This document shows, piece by piece, positions 7,940 to 16,932 of a DNA stretch of 64,000 nt; within the stretch, counting starts at the first letter, position 1; every line of letters starts with the position of its first letter. A program made the translations under genes and the position numbers. The stretch lies in contig NZ_CP109596.1 in the NCBI RefSeq assembly GCF_036327755.1, positions 1,860,001 through 1,924,000 on the forward strand, read 5' to 3'. This DNA comes from Nocardia sp. NBC_01503. Its GTDB lineage: Bacteria > Actinomycetota > Actinomycetes > Mycobacteriales > Mycobacteriaceae. Below the pieces are notes generated by a model that saw nothing but the letters and a program-made list of their open reading frames with translations, made no database searches and had not been told where the DNA came from.

Positions 7940-9622
7940 TTACGAAATCAGCTGACTTCTTTCCGCGCGACGACGGCGCTGCTCCTCCGGATCGGGGACC
8001 GGAACCGCGGCTACCAGGCGGCGGGTGTAGTCCTGCGCGGGGGTGCGCAGGATCTGGTCGCGGGTGCCCTGTTCGACCACTTCGCCATTGCAGAGGACGA
8101 CTACGCGGTCGGCGAGTTGGTCGACAACGGCCAGGTCGTGGCTGATGAACAGGCAGGCCCAGCCGTATTCGCGCTGCAGGTCGGCGAAGAGCTCCAGGAC
8201 GGTGGCCTGGACGGAGACGTCCAGGGCGCTGGTCGGTTCGTCGGCGATGAGCAGGTCCGGATTGAGGACGAGGGCGCGGGCCAGGCTGACGCGCTGGCGC
8301 TGGCCGCCCGAGAGTTCGTGCGGGTAGCGCTTTTCGGTGCCCTCGGGGAGTTGGACGTCATCGAGGAGTGCGCGGACCCGGTCGCGCATGGCCGTGCCGG
8401 TGGCGGCGCGGTGCACCACGAGCGGTTCGGCCACGCAGTCGCCGACGGTGAGCCTCGGGTTGAGGGAGGTCGCCGGGTCCTGGAAGACGAAGCCGAGACG
8501 GCGGCGCATGGGTCGCAGGCGGCGCTCGGAGAGTCCGGTGAGTTCGGAGCCGAGCACGCGCACGGATCCGCCGGTGGCGCGCTGTAATCCGGCCGCGCAA
8601 CGGCCGATGGTCGATTTGCCCGAGCCGGATTCGCCGACCAGGCCGAGGGTTTCGCCGCGCGCGATCTCGAAGCTCACCCGCCGCACCGCCGTGAAGGTGG
8701 ATCTGCGCAGACCACTGGCGAATTCGACGGTGAGATCGGTGATCTCGAGCACGGGTTCACCGGAGTCCGCCGCGGGCGCCACCCGGGTCGAGGTGCCCAG
8801 GTGCGGGACGGCGGCGAGCAGTGCGCGGGTGTACTCCTGGGTGGGGTTGGCGAAAAGCTCATCCGCCGTGGCCTGTTCGACGACGCGCCCGGCGCGCATG
8901 ACGACTACGCGGTCGGCCATATCCGCGACCACGCCCATATTGTGCGTGATGAGAACGATGGCGCTGCCGATGCGATCGCGCAGATCCCGGAGCAGCTCCA
9001 GGATTTCGGCCTGCACGGTGACATCGAGGGCGGTGGTGGGTTCGTCGGCGATGATCACCTTGGGTTCGCAGGCGATCGCGATGGCGATCATGACGCGCTG
9101 CTTCTGCCCGCCGGAGAGTTGATGCGGGTAGTAGTTGACGCGACGCTCGGGTTCGGGCAGCCCGACCAGGCGCAGCAGATCGATGGCGCGGGTGCGCGCG
9201 GCGATCCGGGACATCTTCTTGTGTGCGCGTAGGGCTTCCATGATCTGGTAGCCGACGGTGAAGAGCGCGTCCAGCGCGGAGCCGGGTTCCTGGAAGATCA
9301 TGGCGATATCGCCGCCGCGCACCGCGGTGAGCTGGCGTTCGCTCATCTTGGTGATCTCGGCGCTGCCGAGCATGACGGTGCCGCTCACCCGTGCGGTGGA
9401 CGGCAGCAGTCCGATGGCGGTGCGTGAGCTCACCGATTTGCCGGAGCCGGATTCGCCGACGACGGCCAGCACTTCGCCCGGGTACACCGCATAGGAGACG
9501 TCGCAGACCGCGCGGACGGCTCCGGCGTCGGTGGCGAAGGTGACCGACAGTGCCTCGACCGAGAGTGCGGGACTGCGCTTTTCGGGTGTCGTGGCCTGCT
9601 CGGGCCGGGGCTGATCAGGCAT
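7940..9622 (-). CDS. Peptide ABC transporter, fused dual ATP-binding protein
   Basis: 560-aa protein with two complete ATPase domains, equivalent to DppD and DppF joined. The first has Walker A GESGSGKS at residues 56-63 and signature LSGGQKQR; the second has GESGSGKS near residue 335 and LSGGQRQR, each followed by a Walker B of the type xxIADEPT. Oligopeptide/nickel-type transporters use this pair to energise import through two permeases. It is the last gene of a four-gene operon (binding protein, two permeases, ATPase); its start overlaps the preceding permease by 8 bp. The substrate cannot be read from the sequence; di- or oligopeptides are the usual cargo. Confidence 0.93.
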   Translation of the reverse strand: MPDQPRPEQATTPEKRSPALSVEALSVTFATDAGAVRAVCDVSYAVYPGEVLAVVGESGSGKSVSSRTAIGLLPSTARVSGTVMLGSAEITKMSERQLTAVRGGDIAMIFQEPGSALDALFTVGYQIMEALRAHKKMSRIAARTRAIDLLRLVGLPEPERRVNYYPHQLSGGQKQRVMIAIAIACEPKVIIADEPTTALDVTVQAEILELLRDLRDRIGSAIVLITHNMGVVADMADRVVVMRAGRVVEQATADELFANPTQEYTRALLAAVPHLGTSTRVAPAADSGEPVLEITDLTVEFASGLRRSTFTAVRRVSFEIARGETLGLVGESGSGKSTIGRCAAGLQRATGGSVRVLGSELTGLSERRLRPMRRRLGFVFQDPATSLNPRLTVGDCVAEPLVVHRAATGTAMRDRVRALLDDVQLPEGTEKRYPHELSGGQRQRVSLARALVLNPDLLIADEPTSALDVSVQATVLELFADLQREYGWACLFISHDLAVVDQLADRVVVLCNGEVVEQGTRDQILRTPAQDYTRRLVAAVPVPDPEEQRRRRAERSQLIS

Positions 9623-10610
9623 CGGCGGCCTCCTGTTCCGGTGCGGCGGCGTCGACGCCGCGGCGGGTGCGCAGCAGCGGGTTGAGTACTTCGTTGAGGC
9701 TCTCGCCGACCAGTGTCATGCCCAGCACCACCAGAACGATCGCGGCGCCGGGGAAGACGCCGGTCCACCAGATGCCGTTGGGCACGTCCTGGAGTGCCTT
9801 GTTGAGGTCGAAACCCCATTCGGCGGCCTGGGTGGGTTCGATACCGAAGCCGAGGAAGCCGAGTCCGGCGAGGGTGAGAATCGCCTCCGCGCCATTGAGG
9901 GTGATGATCACCGGCAGTGACTGGGTGACATTGGCGAAGATGTGCTTGTACAGAATGCGCAAAGTGGAGGCTCCACTCACCCGCGCGGCGTCCACATACG
10001 GTTCGTTCTTGACCGCGACGGTGGCATTGCGTACCACCCGGAAGTATTGCGGCACAAAGATAACCGTGATGGCGACGGCCGCCGACAGCACACCGCCGAG
10101 CTTGCTGGAGTTACCACCGGCCACCATGATCGAGACCACGATGGCCAGCAGCAGGGTCGGGAACGCGAACATGGCGTCCATGAACAGCACGAGCACCCGA
10201 TCCACCCAGCGCCCGATATAGCCGGAGATCAATCCCAAAGGGACACCGACGAATAGCGAAAGCACGAGGGAAACGGCGATCACGTACAGCGCGGTGCGCG
10301 CGCCGTAGAGCACGCGCGAGAGTACGTCTTCACCGCGCACCGAGGTGCCGAGCCAGTGCTGACTCGACGGCGCCTGCTGGCGTGCGAAATCGACTCCGTC
10401 CGCGGCGTTCTGGGCCAATCCGTAGGGCGCCAACCAGGGCGCCAGCAGGGCGGCAAGCAGGAATGCGGCGATCAGGGCGAGGCCGAATATCAGTGTGGCG
10501 CGCTGGAATCCGTGCGTCATACGGAACAGCCGCAGTCCTGGCAGCCCGCGCCGCCCCGCCACGGTGCCGGTCGGGACGGCGGGATCAGCCATTACTTCCG
10601 GTGCAGTCAT
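9615..10610 (-). CDS. Peptide ABC transporter permease (DppC type)
   Basis: 331-aa inner-membrane permease with the DppC/OppC layout: a cytoplasmic amino terminus, a first helix (LIFGLALIAAFLLAALLAP), a periplasmic loop containing GTSVRGEDVLSRVLYGART, then five hydrophobic segments. The EAILTLAGLGFLGFGIEPTQAEWG-like region matches the ATPase-contacting loop of this family. It shares one base with the upstream permease and overlaps the ATPase gene by 8 bp, so the three are translationally coupled. Confidence 0.92.
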   Translation of the reverse strand: MTAPEVMADPAVPTGTVAGRRGLPGLRLFRMTHGFQRATLIFGLALIAAFLLAALLAPWLAPYGLAQNAADGVDFARQQAPSSQHWLGTSVRGEDVLSRVLYGARTALYVIAVSLVLSLFVGVPLGLISGYIGRWVDRVLVLFMDAMFAFPTLLLAIVVSIMVAGGNSSKLGGVLSAAVAITVIFVPQYFRVVRNATVAVKNEPYVDAARVSGASTLRILYKHIFANVTQSLPVIITLNGAEAILTLAGLGFLGFGIEPTQAAEWGFDLNKALQDVPNGIWWTGVFPGAAIVLVVLGMTLVGESLNEVLNPLLRTRRGVDAAAPEQEAADA

Positions 10611-11635
10611 CAGAACCTCACCCTCGGGTCGATCAGCGCGACGATCAGATCCACCAGGAAGCTCATGACCGCCACCACCAGCGCCAGGAAGGTGACGATG
10701 CCCTGCACCGCGACGAAATCGCGCTGGGTCAGGTACTCGGTGAGCTGATAGCCGAGCCCCTTCCAGTCGAAGGTCCGTTCGGTGAGGATGGCGCCGCCGA
10801 GCATGGAGGCGATATACATGCCCATGACGGTGACGACGGGAATGAGCGCATTGCGGAAGGCGTGCCGCCGGGTCACCACGCGCGCGGAGAGGCCGCGGGC
10901 GCGGGCGGCGTCGACGTAATCGCTGCGCAGGGTCTGGATCAGGTTGATCCGGACCAGGCGCAGGAAGACGCCCGCCGTGAGCAGGCCGAGTGCGATGGCC
11001 GGCAGCACAGCGTGTTTGAGCACATCCATCAGGTACCCGGTGTCGCCGTACAGAATCGCGTCGATGAACAGCACGTTCGTCTTGGGCGAGACATGTTGCA
11101 GGGCGAGCTCCACATTGGTGCTGGCCCGTCCGGAGGCGGGCAGCCAGTGCAGTTTCACCGAGAAGATCAGTTTGAGCAGCAGGCCGACGAAGAACACCGG
11201 CGCCGCGTAGGCGAGGATGGCGAACAAGCGCAATCCCGCGTCCGCGGCCGTATCACGACGGGTGGCGGCGTAGCGCCCCAACGGAATTCCCACGGCGAAG
11301 GCCACTATCAGCGCCCAGAACACCAGCTCGAGGGTGGCCGCCCCGTAGGTCGACACCACTTCGGTGATCGCCCGATTGTCTTGGGAGCGGCCGAAATCCC
11401 CCTGTACGAGCTTGCTGATGTAGTCCCAGTACTGGGTGAGGATGGGCCGATCCAGTCCGGCGGCGTGTTTCCGCGCCGCGAGTTGGTCGGCCGGTAGCCG
11501 TCCGCCGAGCGCCGCTGTGATCGGATCGCCCACCACCCGCATCAGGAAGAATACGACTGTCACCAGAATCCAGGTGGTGGGCACGATCAGCAGCAGCCGT
11601 ACCCCGAGGTACCGCAGCAGTTGACCGGAGATCAC
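10610..11635 (-). CDS. Peptide ABC transporter permease (DppB type)
   Basis: 341-aa membrane protein. The amino terminus YLGVRLLLIVPTTWILVTVVF is the standard first helix of DppB-type permeases, followed by the large periplasmic loop and the carboxy-terminal YVDAARARGLSARVV-type EAA loop and the GGAILTERTFDWKGLGYQL segment. Start overlaps the binding-protein stop by 4 bp and its stop touches the next permease start. Confidence 0.92.
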   Translation of the reverse strand: MISGQLLRYLGVRLLLIVPTTWILVTVVFFLMRVVGDPITAALGGRLPADQLAARKHAAGLDRPILTQYWDYISKLVQGDFGRSQDNRAITEVVSTYGAATLELVFWALIVAFAVGIPLGRYAATRRDTAADAGLRLFAILAYAAPVFFVGLLLKLIFSVKLHWLPASGRASTNVELALQHVSPKTNVLFIDAILYGDTGYLMDVLKHAVLPAIALGLLTAGVFLRLVRINLIQTLRSDYVDAARARGLSARVVTRRHAFRNALIPVVTVMGMYIASMLGGAILTERTFDWKGLGYQLTEYLTQRDFVAVQGIVTFLALVVAVMSFLVDLIVALIDPRVRF

Positions 11636-13218
11636 TTGCTGAGCACTCCGAACCGGAACTTGAACGACGGATCGAGGGTGTTCTCCACGCCCGAGACGTT
11701 CTTGCCCGCGACGGCGATCTGCTTACCCGAGAGCAGCGGCAGGATCGGAATGAAATCGGCCGCGAGCGAATGCTGCACGGTGGCAAGGGCGGCCATGCGC
11801 TTGGCATTGTCGGGTTCGGTCACCTCGGCCAGCAGTTCGGCATTGATCCGCGGATCCTCGAAGTGCGACTGCAGGAAGTTGTTGGTGCCGAAGAACGGGG
11901 TCAGGTAGTCGTCGGCGTCCGGGTAGTCCGGGAACCAGCCGAAGTGGAAGATCGGGTAGGTGTCCTTGACCCGTTCCTTCTGATACGAAACCCATTCGGT
12001 GGATTGCAGATTCACCTTGAACAGCCCGGTGGCTTCGAGCTGGCTCTTGATCGCGGCGTACTCCTCCGACGCGGTGCTGCCGTAGTGGTCGGTGTTGTAC
12101 TGGATGTTCAGATCCACCGGGGTGGGCACGCCGGCGTCGGCGAGGAATTTGGCCGCGGCGGTCTTGTTCGGCTTGGCGCCGTAGATGTCTTTGAAGGGTT
12201 CGGTGGCGCCCGGAACACCCTGCGGCACCGACGAATACGCGGGAGCATAGGTGTTCTTGTACACGCCGGTGGATAGTGCCTCACGGTCGATCGACGAGGC
12301 CAGCGCCTTGCGGACGGCGAGTTTCGCGGCCGGGTTGGCGCCGGGCATGGTGTTCATGTTGAACACCAGGTAGCGCAGTTCGCCGCCGGGTCCCTCCTTG
12401 ACCGTCACCTTGTCGTTGCCGCGCAGGGAGTCGATATCGGTCGGCGCGAGGGAGCGCCAGGCCACGTCGATATCGCCGTTCTGCACATCGATGCGCATAT
12501 TCTCCGAACCGGCGTAGTACTTGGTGGAGACGGTTTCGGTCTTCGGCTTGCCGAAGAGGCCGTCGTAGTCCGAATTCGCCTGGTACGACACGAGTTTGTT
12601 CTTGTCGTAGCTGGTGATGGAGTACGGGCCGGAGAACGGCTTGGCCTTCCAGATGGCGTCGTCGTCGAGGAGTTTGTCCGCGGGGAACACCTTCTCGTCG
12701 ACGATGGGTCCGGCCTGGGTGGGCAGGATCGCGGGGAAGGTCTGATCGTTGGCGACCTTCAGGGTGAAGTTGACGGTGGTCGCGTCGACCGCGTCGGTGT
12801 GGTCGAGATTGCCCAGCAGTGAGGCCGGGCCGTTCGGGTCGTTGATCTTCAGCATGCGGTCGAAGGAGAACTTCACGCTGTTCGCGGTGAGCGGATTGCC
12901 GTTGGCGAACTTCAGATTCGGCTTGAGCGTGCAGCTGTACACCGTCGGGCTGCTGAAGCCGCACTTCTGCGCGGCATCGGGTTTCGGAACCGCCTCGCCG
13001 GGGGCGAAGTTCATCAGGAACTGGTAGACCTGCGTCTCCACCAGCAGTGATCCATTGTCGTAGGCCGCGGCCGGGTCGAGCGCGAAGATCTTGTCGGTGG
13101 TGCCGACGACCAGGCCCGCACCTCCGCTGTCTCCGCCGGTCCGCCCGGACCCACATCCTGCCGCCGCGAGCATGGTGAGGCCCGCCAGCCCCACTGCCGC
13201 AATACTTTTCGCGCGCAT
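11632..13218 (-). CDS. Peptide ABC transporter substrate-binding lipoprotein (SBP family 5)
   Basis: 528-aa extracytoplasmic binding protein. The first 22 residues are a lipoprotein signal (basic MRAK, hydrophobic core, lipobox LAAAGC with Cys22). The body shows the family 5 pattern: LKPNLKFANGNPLTANSVKFSFDRM, a long central region and the YNTDHYGSTASEEYAAIKSQL block. It captures peptides outside the membrane for the two permeases encoded after it. It is the first gene of the operon; an A/T-rich promoter region with a perfect palindrome lies 88 bp upstream. Confidence 0.93.
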   Translation of the reverse strand: MRAKSIAAVGLAGLTMLAAAGCGSGRTGGDSGGAGLVVGTTDKIFALDPAAAYDNGSLLVETQVYQFLMNFAPGEAVPKPDAAQKCGFSSPTVYSCTLKPNLKFANGNPLTANSVKFSFDRMLKINDPNGPASLLGNLDHTDAVDATTVNFTLKVANDQTFPAILPTQAGPIVDEKVFPADKLLDDDAIWKAKPFSGPYSITSYDKNKLVSYQANSDYDGLFGKPKTETVSTKYYAGSENMRIDVQNGDIDVAWRSLAPTDIDSLRGNDKVTVKEGPGGELRYLVFNMNTMPGANPAAKLAVRKALASSIDREALSTGVYKNTYAPAYSSVPQGVPGATEPFKDIYGAKPNKTAAAKFLADAGVPTPVDLNIQYNTDHYGSTASEEYAAIKSQLEATGLFKVNLQSTEWVSYQKERVKDTYPIFHFGWFPDYPDADDYLTPFFGTNNFLQSHFEDPRINAELLAEVTEPDNAKRMAALATVQHSLAADFIPILPLLSGKQIAVAGKNVSGVENTLDPSFKFRFGVLSK

Positions 13219-13305
13219 ACCGCCTGCTTTCGAGACGCGGCGCGTGGGCCGGGTCGCGACCCCGCCGCGCCGCGGTGGACTTCGTTTGGCTGCGGACAGT
13301 ATCTG

Positions 13306-13345
13306 CCGGTTATAACCGGAATGTTGCGAATCCGAACAAACTCAT
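13306..13345 (-). promoter_or_regulatory. Probable promoter and operator of the peptide ABC operon
   Basis: Read on the minus strand, TTGTTC and TTATAA are separated by 18 bases, which fits a sigma-70-type promoter. The -10 lies inside the perfect palindrome CCGGTTATAACCGG (13306-13319), a candidate repressor site. The rest of the 13219-13505 gap holds only the purF terminator hairpin. Confidence 0.45.
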
Positions 13346-13434
13346 CACTTTTGCATTACCTGCCCGAGCAGGACGATGTCTCAACTGCGACAGCGCAATT
13401 CGCGAGCAATGGCAGGAAAGGGCGCGAAAACACT

Positions 13435-13467
13435 CGTGCCCGCCCGCGAAGATCGCGGACGGGCACG
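13435..13467 (-). terminator. Hairpin terminator after purF
   Basis: Stem CGTGCCCGCCCGCGA / TCGCGGACGGGCACG with one mismatch and a 3-base loop; on the minus strand it is followed by a T-rich stretch (AGTGTTTTCG). It lies 39 bp past the purF stop. Confidence 0.65.
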
Positions 13468-13505
13468 GGATGCGCGAGGCCGGTTACCGGCGGCGCGGGG
13501 GTTTA

Positions 13506-15071
13506 CTACGGACGACTGAGGGCGCTCGCATTCGCGTTGTCCGCCAGCAGCTCGGCCTCGGTCGCGCCGGTGAGGACGCTCTCCAGCAGATTCTTGCCGA
13601 TGGCCGCCTCGGTGGGCAGCGGGATCGGGTAGTCACCGTCGAAGCAGGCGCAGCATAGTCGTGAGCGCGGCTGTTCGGTGGCGGCGACCATGGCGTCGAG
13701 GGAGATGTAGCCGAGGCTGTCCGCGCCGATGGAGCGGCGGACGCCGTCGACCATTTCGTCCATGCTGGTGCCCTCGATACCGTCCGGCCCGGCCCCGTTG
13801 GCGATCAGCTCCGCGCGCGAGGCGAAGTCGATGCCGTAGAAGCACGGCCATTTGACCGGCGGCGAGGCGATCCGCACATGGATCTCCAAAGCGCCTGCCT
13901 CGCGCAGCATTCGGATCAACGCGCGCTGGGTGTTGCCGCGCACGATGGAGTCGTCCACCACGATCAGGCGCTTACCGCGGATGACCTCGCGCAGCGGATT
14001 CAGCTTGAGTCGAATGCCGAGCTGGCGAATGGTCTGACTGGGCTGGATGAAGGTGCGGCCCACATAGGCGTTCTTCATCAGGCCCTGACCGTAGGGCACA
14101 CCGGAGCCCTGTGCGTAGCCCACGGCGGCCGGGGTACCGGACTCCGGCACCGGGATGACCAGATCCGCCTCGACGGGATGCTCGACGGCCAGGCGGCGGC
14201 CGATCTCCACGCGGGTGGCGTGCACCGAACGACCGGAGATGGTGCTGTCCGGACGGGCCAGGTACACCATCTCGAAGACGCAGCCCTTGGGCGTGGGATT
14301 GGCGAAGCGCAGCGAGCGCACCCCGTCCGCGTCGATCGCCAGCAGTTCGCCCGGCTCGATCTCGCGCACGAAGGCGGCGCCGACGATATCGAGCGCGGCG
14401 GTTTCGCTGGCGACCACCCAGCCACGTTCGAGCCGGCCCAGGCAGAGCGGGCGCACACCGTGCGGATCCCGCGCGGCATAGAGCGTGTGCTCATCCATGA
14501 AGGTCAGGCAGAAGGCGCCGCGCAGGGTCGGCAGCAGCTCCAGGGCGGCCTGCTCGATGCTCTTGTCGGCGGCGGCGTGCGCGAGCAGCGCGGTCATCAC
14601 ATCCGAATCGGAGGTGGCGGCCATATTGCCGGCCAGTCGGCCGCTGATCAGGCCGAGTTCTCGTGCGCGAGCACTCAATTCGGCGGTATTGACCAGATTT
14701 CCGTTGTGGCCCAACGCAAGTCCGGAGCCCACCGCGGTGGTGCGGAAGATCGGCTGAGCGTTCTCCCAGGTGGTGGAGCCGGTGGTGGAGTACCGGCAGT
14801 GGCCGACGGCCACGTGGCCGGGCATGGCCGCGAGAGTCTGCTCGTCGAAGACCTGGCTCACCAGGCCCAAATCCTTGAATACCAGCACCTGCGAACCATC
14901 GGAGACGGCGATGCCGGCTGCCTCTTGACCGCGATGCTGGAGGGCGTACAGCCCGTAGTAAGTGAGCTTGGCCACATCTTCGCCCGGGGCCCAGACACCG
15001 AAAACTCCACACTCTTCGCGGGGTTCGTTCTCGGGCTGATCGGGGGTGGTGTCGGCGGGGGGCAGGGTCAC
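13506..15071 (-). CDS. purF: Amidophosphoribosyltransferase
   Basis: First enzyme of de novo purine synthesis: glutamine + PRPP to phosphoribosylamine. About 521 aa. The catalytic Cys of the Ntn glutaminase domain is in EECGVFGVWAPGEDVA, preceded by a short propeptide that is removed in this family; the PRPP site is RLIVVDDSIVRGNTQ (carboxy half). A four-Cys pattern (C...CC.C near the end, SRLCCACFDGDYP) suggests the iron-sulfur/oxygen-sensitive class. The GTG at 15071 has GGAG 8 bases upstream; the frame stays open to 15134 without a better signal. It is divergent from the YhgE-like gene. Confidence 0.96.
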   Translation of the reverse strand: MTLPPADTTPDQPENEPREECGVFGVWAPGEDVAKLTYYGLYALQHRGQEAAGIAVSDGSQVLVFKDLGLVSQVFDEQTLAAMPGHVAVGHCRYSTTGSTTWENAQPIFRTTAVGSGLALGHNGNLVNTAELSARARELGLISGRLAGNMAATSDSDVMTALLAHAAADKSIEQAALELLPTLRGAFCLTFMDEHTLYAARDPHGVRPLCLGRLERGWVVASETAALDIVGAAFVREIEPGELLAIDADGVRSLRFANPTPKGCVFEMVYLARPDSTISGRSVHATRVEIGRRLAVEHPVEADLVIPVPESGTPAAVGYAQGSGVPYGQGLMKNAYVGRTFIQPSQTIRQLGIRLKLNPLREVIRGKRLIVVDDSIVRGNTQRALIRMLREAGALEIHVRIASPPVKWPCFYGIDFASRAELIANGAGPDGIEGTSMDEMVDGVRRSIGADSLGYISLDAMVAATEQPRSRLCCACFDGDYPIPLPTEAAIGKNLLESVLTGATEAELLADNANASALSRP

Positions 15072-15186
15072 CGTGTTTGCTCCCTGTTCGGCGGGCGGGG
15101 GGCAGACCCCATAGTACTGGTAACCGTCGCGCAACCCACCGCTGGGATAACCCGGATGACAGGAGGTTTGCTGTTAGCGTTCGGGC

Positions 15187-16521
15187 GTGGCGAGCACCGG
15201 TACTTCGGCATCGACTCCGGCCCCGCGGCGGCTGACGCCGTTCAGGTGGGCCTTTCCCATTCTGGTGGTGACGCTGCTGGCTTCGCTGCTGGGTGTGATG
15301 TACCTCGACTACATCGTCGATCCCGAGAAGAACCTGCACAATTTCCCGATCGCGCTGGTGAATCAGGATGTCGGCGACGACCTGACCACGGGCGATCAGA
15401 CCAAGCATGTGAACTTCGGCGATCAGGTCGCGGCGGGACTCCAGCAGGCGGTGCCGTCCGACAAGATCGATCTGCGGGTGCTCGGCATCAATGAGGCGCA
15501 GCTGCAGATGCAGTCGGCGCAGGTGTACGGAACGCTCATCATTCCGAGTGACTTCTCCAAACGGCTCGGCATTCTCGGCGTCGGCAGTGTGGTGCCGGGT
15601 GAGATCAGCAAACCGGCGATCACCCTGCAGACCAATCCGCGCACCGGGGCCTTCGCCACGGCCATCGTGCAGAAGTTCGGCGCGCAGGCGCTCACCCAGG
15701 TGGACGCGCAGGTCGGGCAGCAGCTGACCGACCAGGTGAAGACGACCCTGACGCCACCGCCCGGCGGTCCGCCCGCACCCACGCTGTCGGCGGCCACCAT
15801 GATCACCCTGGCGCACCCGCTGAGCATCGCGGTCGAGGAGTTCCGGCCGCTGCCCGGCGGTTCCGGTGAGGGCCTGACCGCCTTCTTCTACAGCCTGCTG
15901 CTCCTGCTGGCGGGCATGGTCGGGGCGATGATCATTCACCAGCTCATCGATTCGGCGCTCGGCTTCCTGCCGACCGAATGGGGGCCGTGGTACGTGCATT
16001 TCCCGCGCACGCCGATCTCCCGGGTGCATACGCTGCTGCTGAAATGGTCCGCGGTGGTGGTGATGTCGATCGCGGTATCGGGGGCACTGCTCGGTATCGG
16101 GGCGTTGCTGGGCATGCCGATCGATCGACCGCTGCTGCTGTTCATCTACGGTGCGTTCGTGATCACCGCGGTCGGGGTGACCTGCACCTCGATCCTCGCG
16201 GCGGTGGGCACCGCCGGTCTGATCATCAATCTGATCATCTTCATCATCCTGGGCCTGCCGTCCTCGGGCGGCACCGTGCCGATCGAGGCGACGCCCAAGT
16301 ACTTCGGCTGGCTGGCCGGTTTCGAGCCCATGCACCAGGTATTCCTGGGTACCCGCTCCATCCTCTACTTCTACGGCAGCGGCCAGGCCGGACTCGCGCG
16401 GGGCGCCTGGATGGCGACGCTGGGTCTGGCCATCGGCCTGGTCTTCGGTTTGGCGATCACGCGCTTCTACGACCGCAAGGGTTTGGAGCGCAAGCCCGCG
16501 ACAGCCGCTGCGGCGCAGTAG
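15187..16521 (+). CDS. YhgE/Pip-type ABC-2 membrane protein (DUF3533-like)
   Basis: 444-aa membrane protein. One helix near residues 23-42 (FPILVVTLLASLLGVMYLDY) is followed by a large extracytoplasmic region (PEKNLHNFPIALVNQDVGDD, residues 47-66, typical of the YhgE/Pip and SNG1 group) and then about five more helices in the carboxy-terminal half, ending in EPMHQVFLGTRSILYFYG. The family includes phage-infection and export proteins of uncertain mechanism, related to ABC-2 permeases but without a dedicated ATPase here. Start is a GTG. Convergent with the sterol-carrier gene; the gap of 42 bp shows no clear hairpin. Confidence 0.78.
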   Translation: MASTGTSASTPAPRRLTPFRWAFPILVVTLLASLLGVMYLDYIVDPEKNLHNFPIALVNQDVGDDLTTGDQTKHVNFGDQVAAGLQQAVPSDKIDLRVLGINEAQLQMQSAQVYGTLIIPSDFSKRLGILGVGSVVPGEISKPAITLQTNPRTGAFATAIVQKFGAQALTQVDAQVGQQLTDQVKTTLTPPPGGPPAPTLSAATMITLAHPLSIAVEEFRPLPGGSGEGLTAFFYSLLLLLAGMVGAMIIHQLIDSALGFLPTEWGPWYVHFPRTPISRVHTLLLKWSAVVVMSIAVSGALLGIGALLGMPIDRPLLLFIYGAFVITAVGVTCTSILAAVGTAGLIINLIIFIILGLPSSGGTVPIEATPKYFGWLAGFEPMHQVFLGTRSILYFYGSGQAGLARGAWMATLGLAIGLVFGLAITRFYDRKGLERKPATAAAAQ

Positions 16522-16563
16522 GTTTCACGCCCGGCATCGAGGCCGAGTGCCGCAGGGCAGAAT

Positions 16564-16932
16564 TCAGAGCGGCACGATCGGCAGCCACCGGGCGACTTCA
16601 CCGGCCCGGCTCCCCGATGCCGTGAGCACCCCCGAGGCCACCGCGCCCTCGAAGTCCAAGAGCCCCGTGGCCAGCAATAGCCAAGTGCGCGGATCGGTTT
16701 CGACCACATTGGGCGGCGTCCCCCGGGTATGCCGCAATCCCTCGATGCACTGCACCGCCACGAACGGCGGCACCCGCACCTCGACGGCCCCGCCCGGCGC
16801 GTCCGCCGCCAGCGATCGCGCGGTCCCCCGCACCGCCGCCGCCAACTCTGCTCGCGCGGGAGCCCCGGCCGACTCGTCCCGCAGCCACTCCCCCACCGCG
16901 GCCACCGCCGCCCTGACCTCCCCCGGATTCAC
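16564..16932 (-). CDS. Sterol carrier family protein (SCP2-like)
   Basis: 122-aa protein resembling the small actinobacterial sterol carrier (SCP-2-like) proteins that are encoded near purF in mycobacteria (recollection). Features are VEVRVPPFVAVQCIEGLRHTRGTPPNVVETDPRTWLLLATG, with the family's hydrophobic core near residues 50-95. I chose the GTG at 16932 because it overlaps the CPBP gene stop as GTGA; a GTG six codons upstream is possible. Ligand unknown. Last gene of a three-gene coupled set. Confidence 0.75.
   Translation of the reverse strand: MNPGEVRAAVAAVGEWLRDESAGAPARAELAAAVRGTARSLAADAPGGAVEVRVPPFVAVQCIEGLRHTRGTPPNVVETDPRTWLLLATGLLDFEGAVASGVLTASGSRAGEVARWLPIVPL

Noticed and set aside
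14491..16335. 614-codon minus frame across purF and the YhgE gene
   Set aside because: Covers two real genes in other frames; low-complexity arginine/histidine-rich translation.
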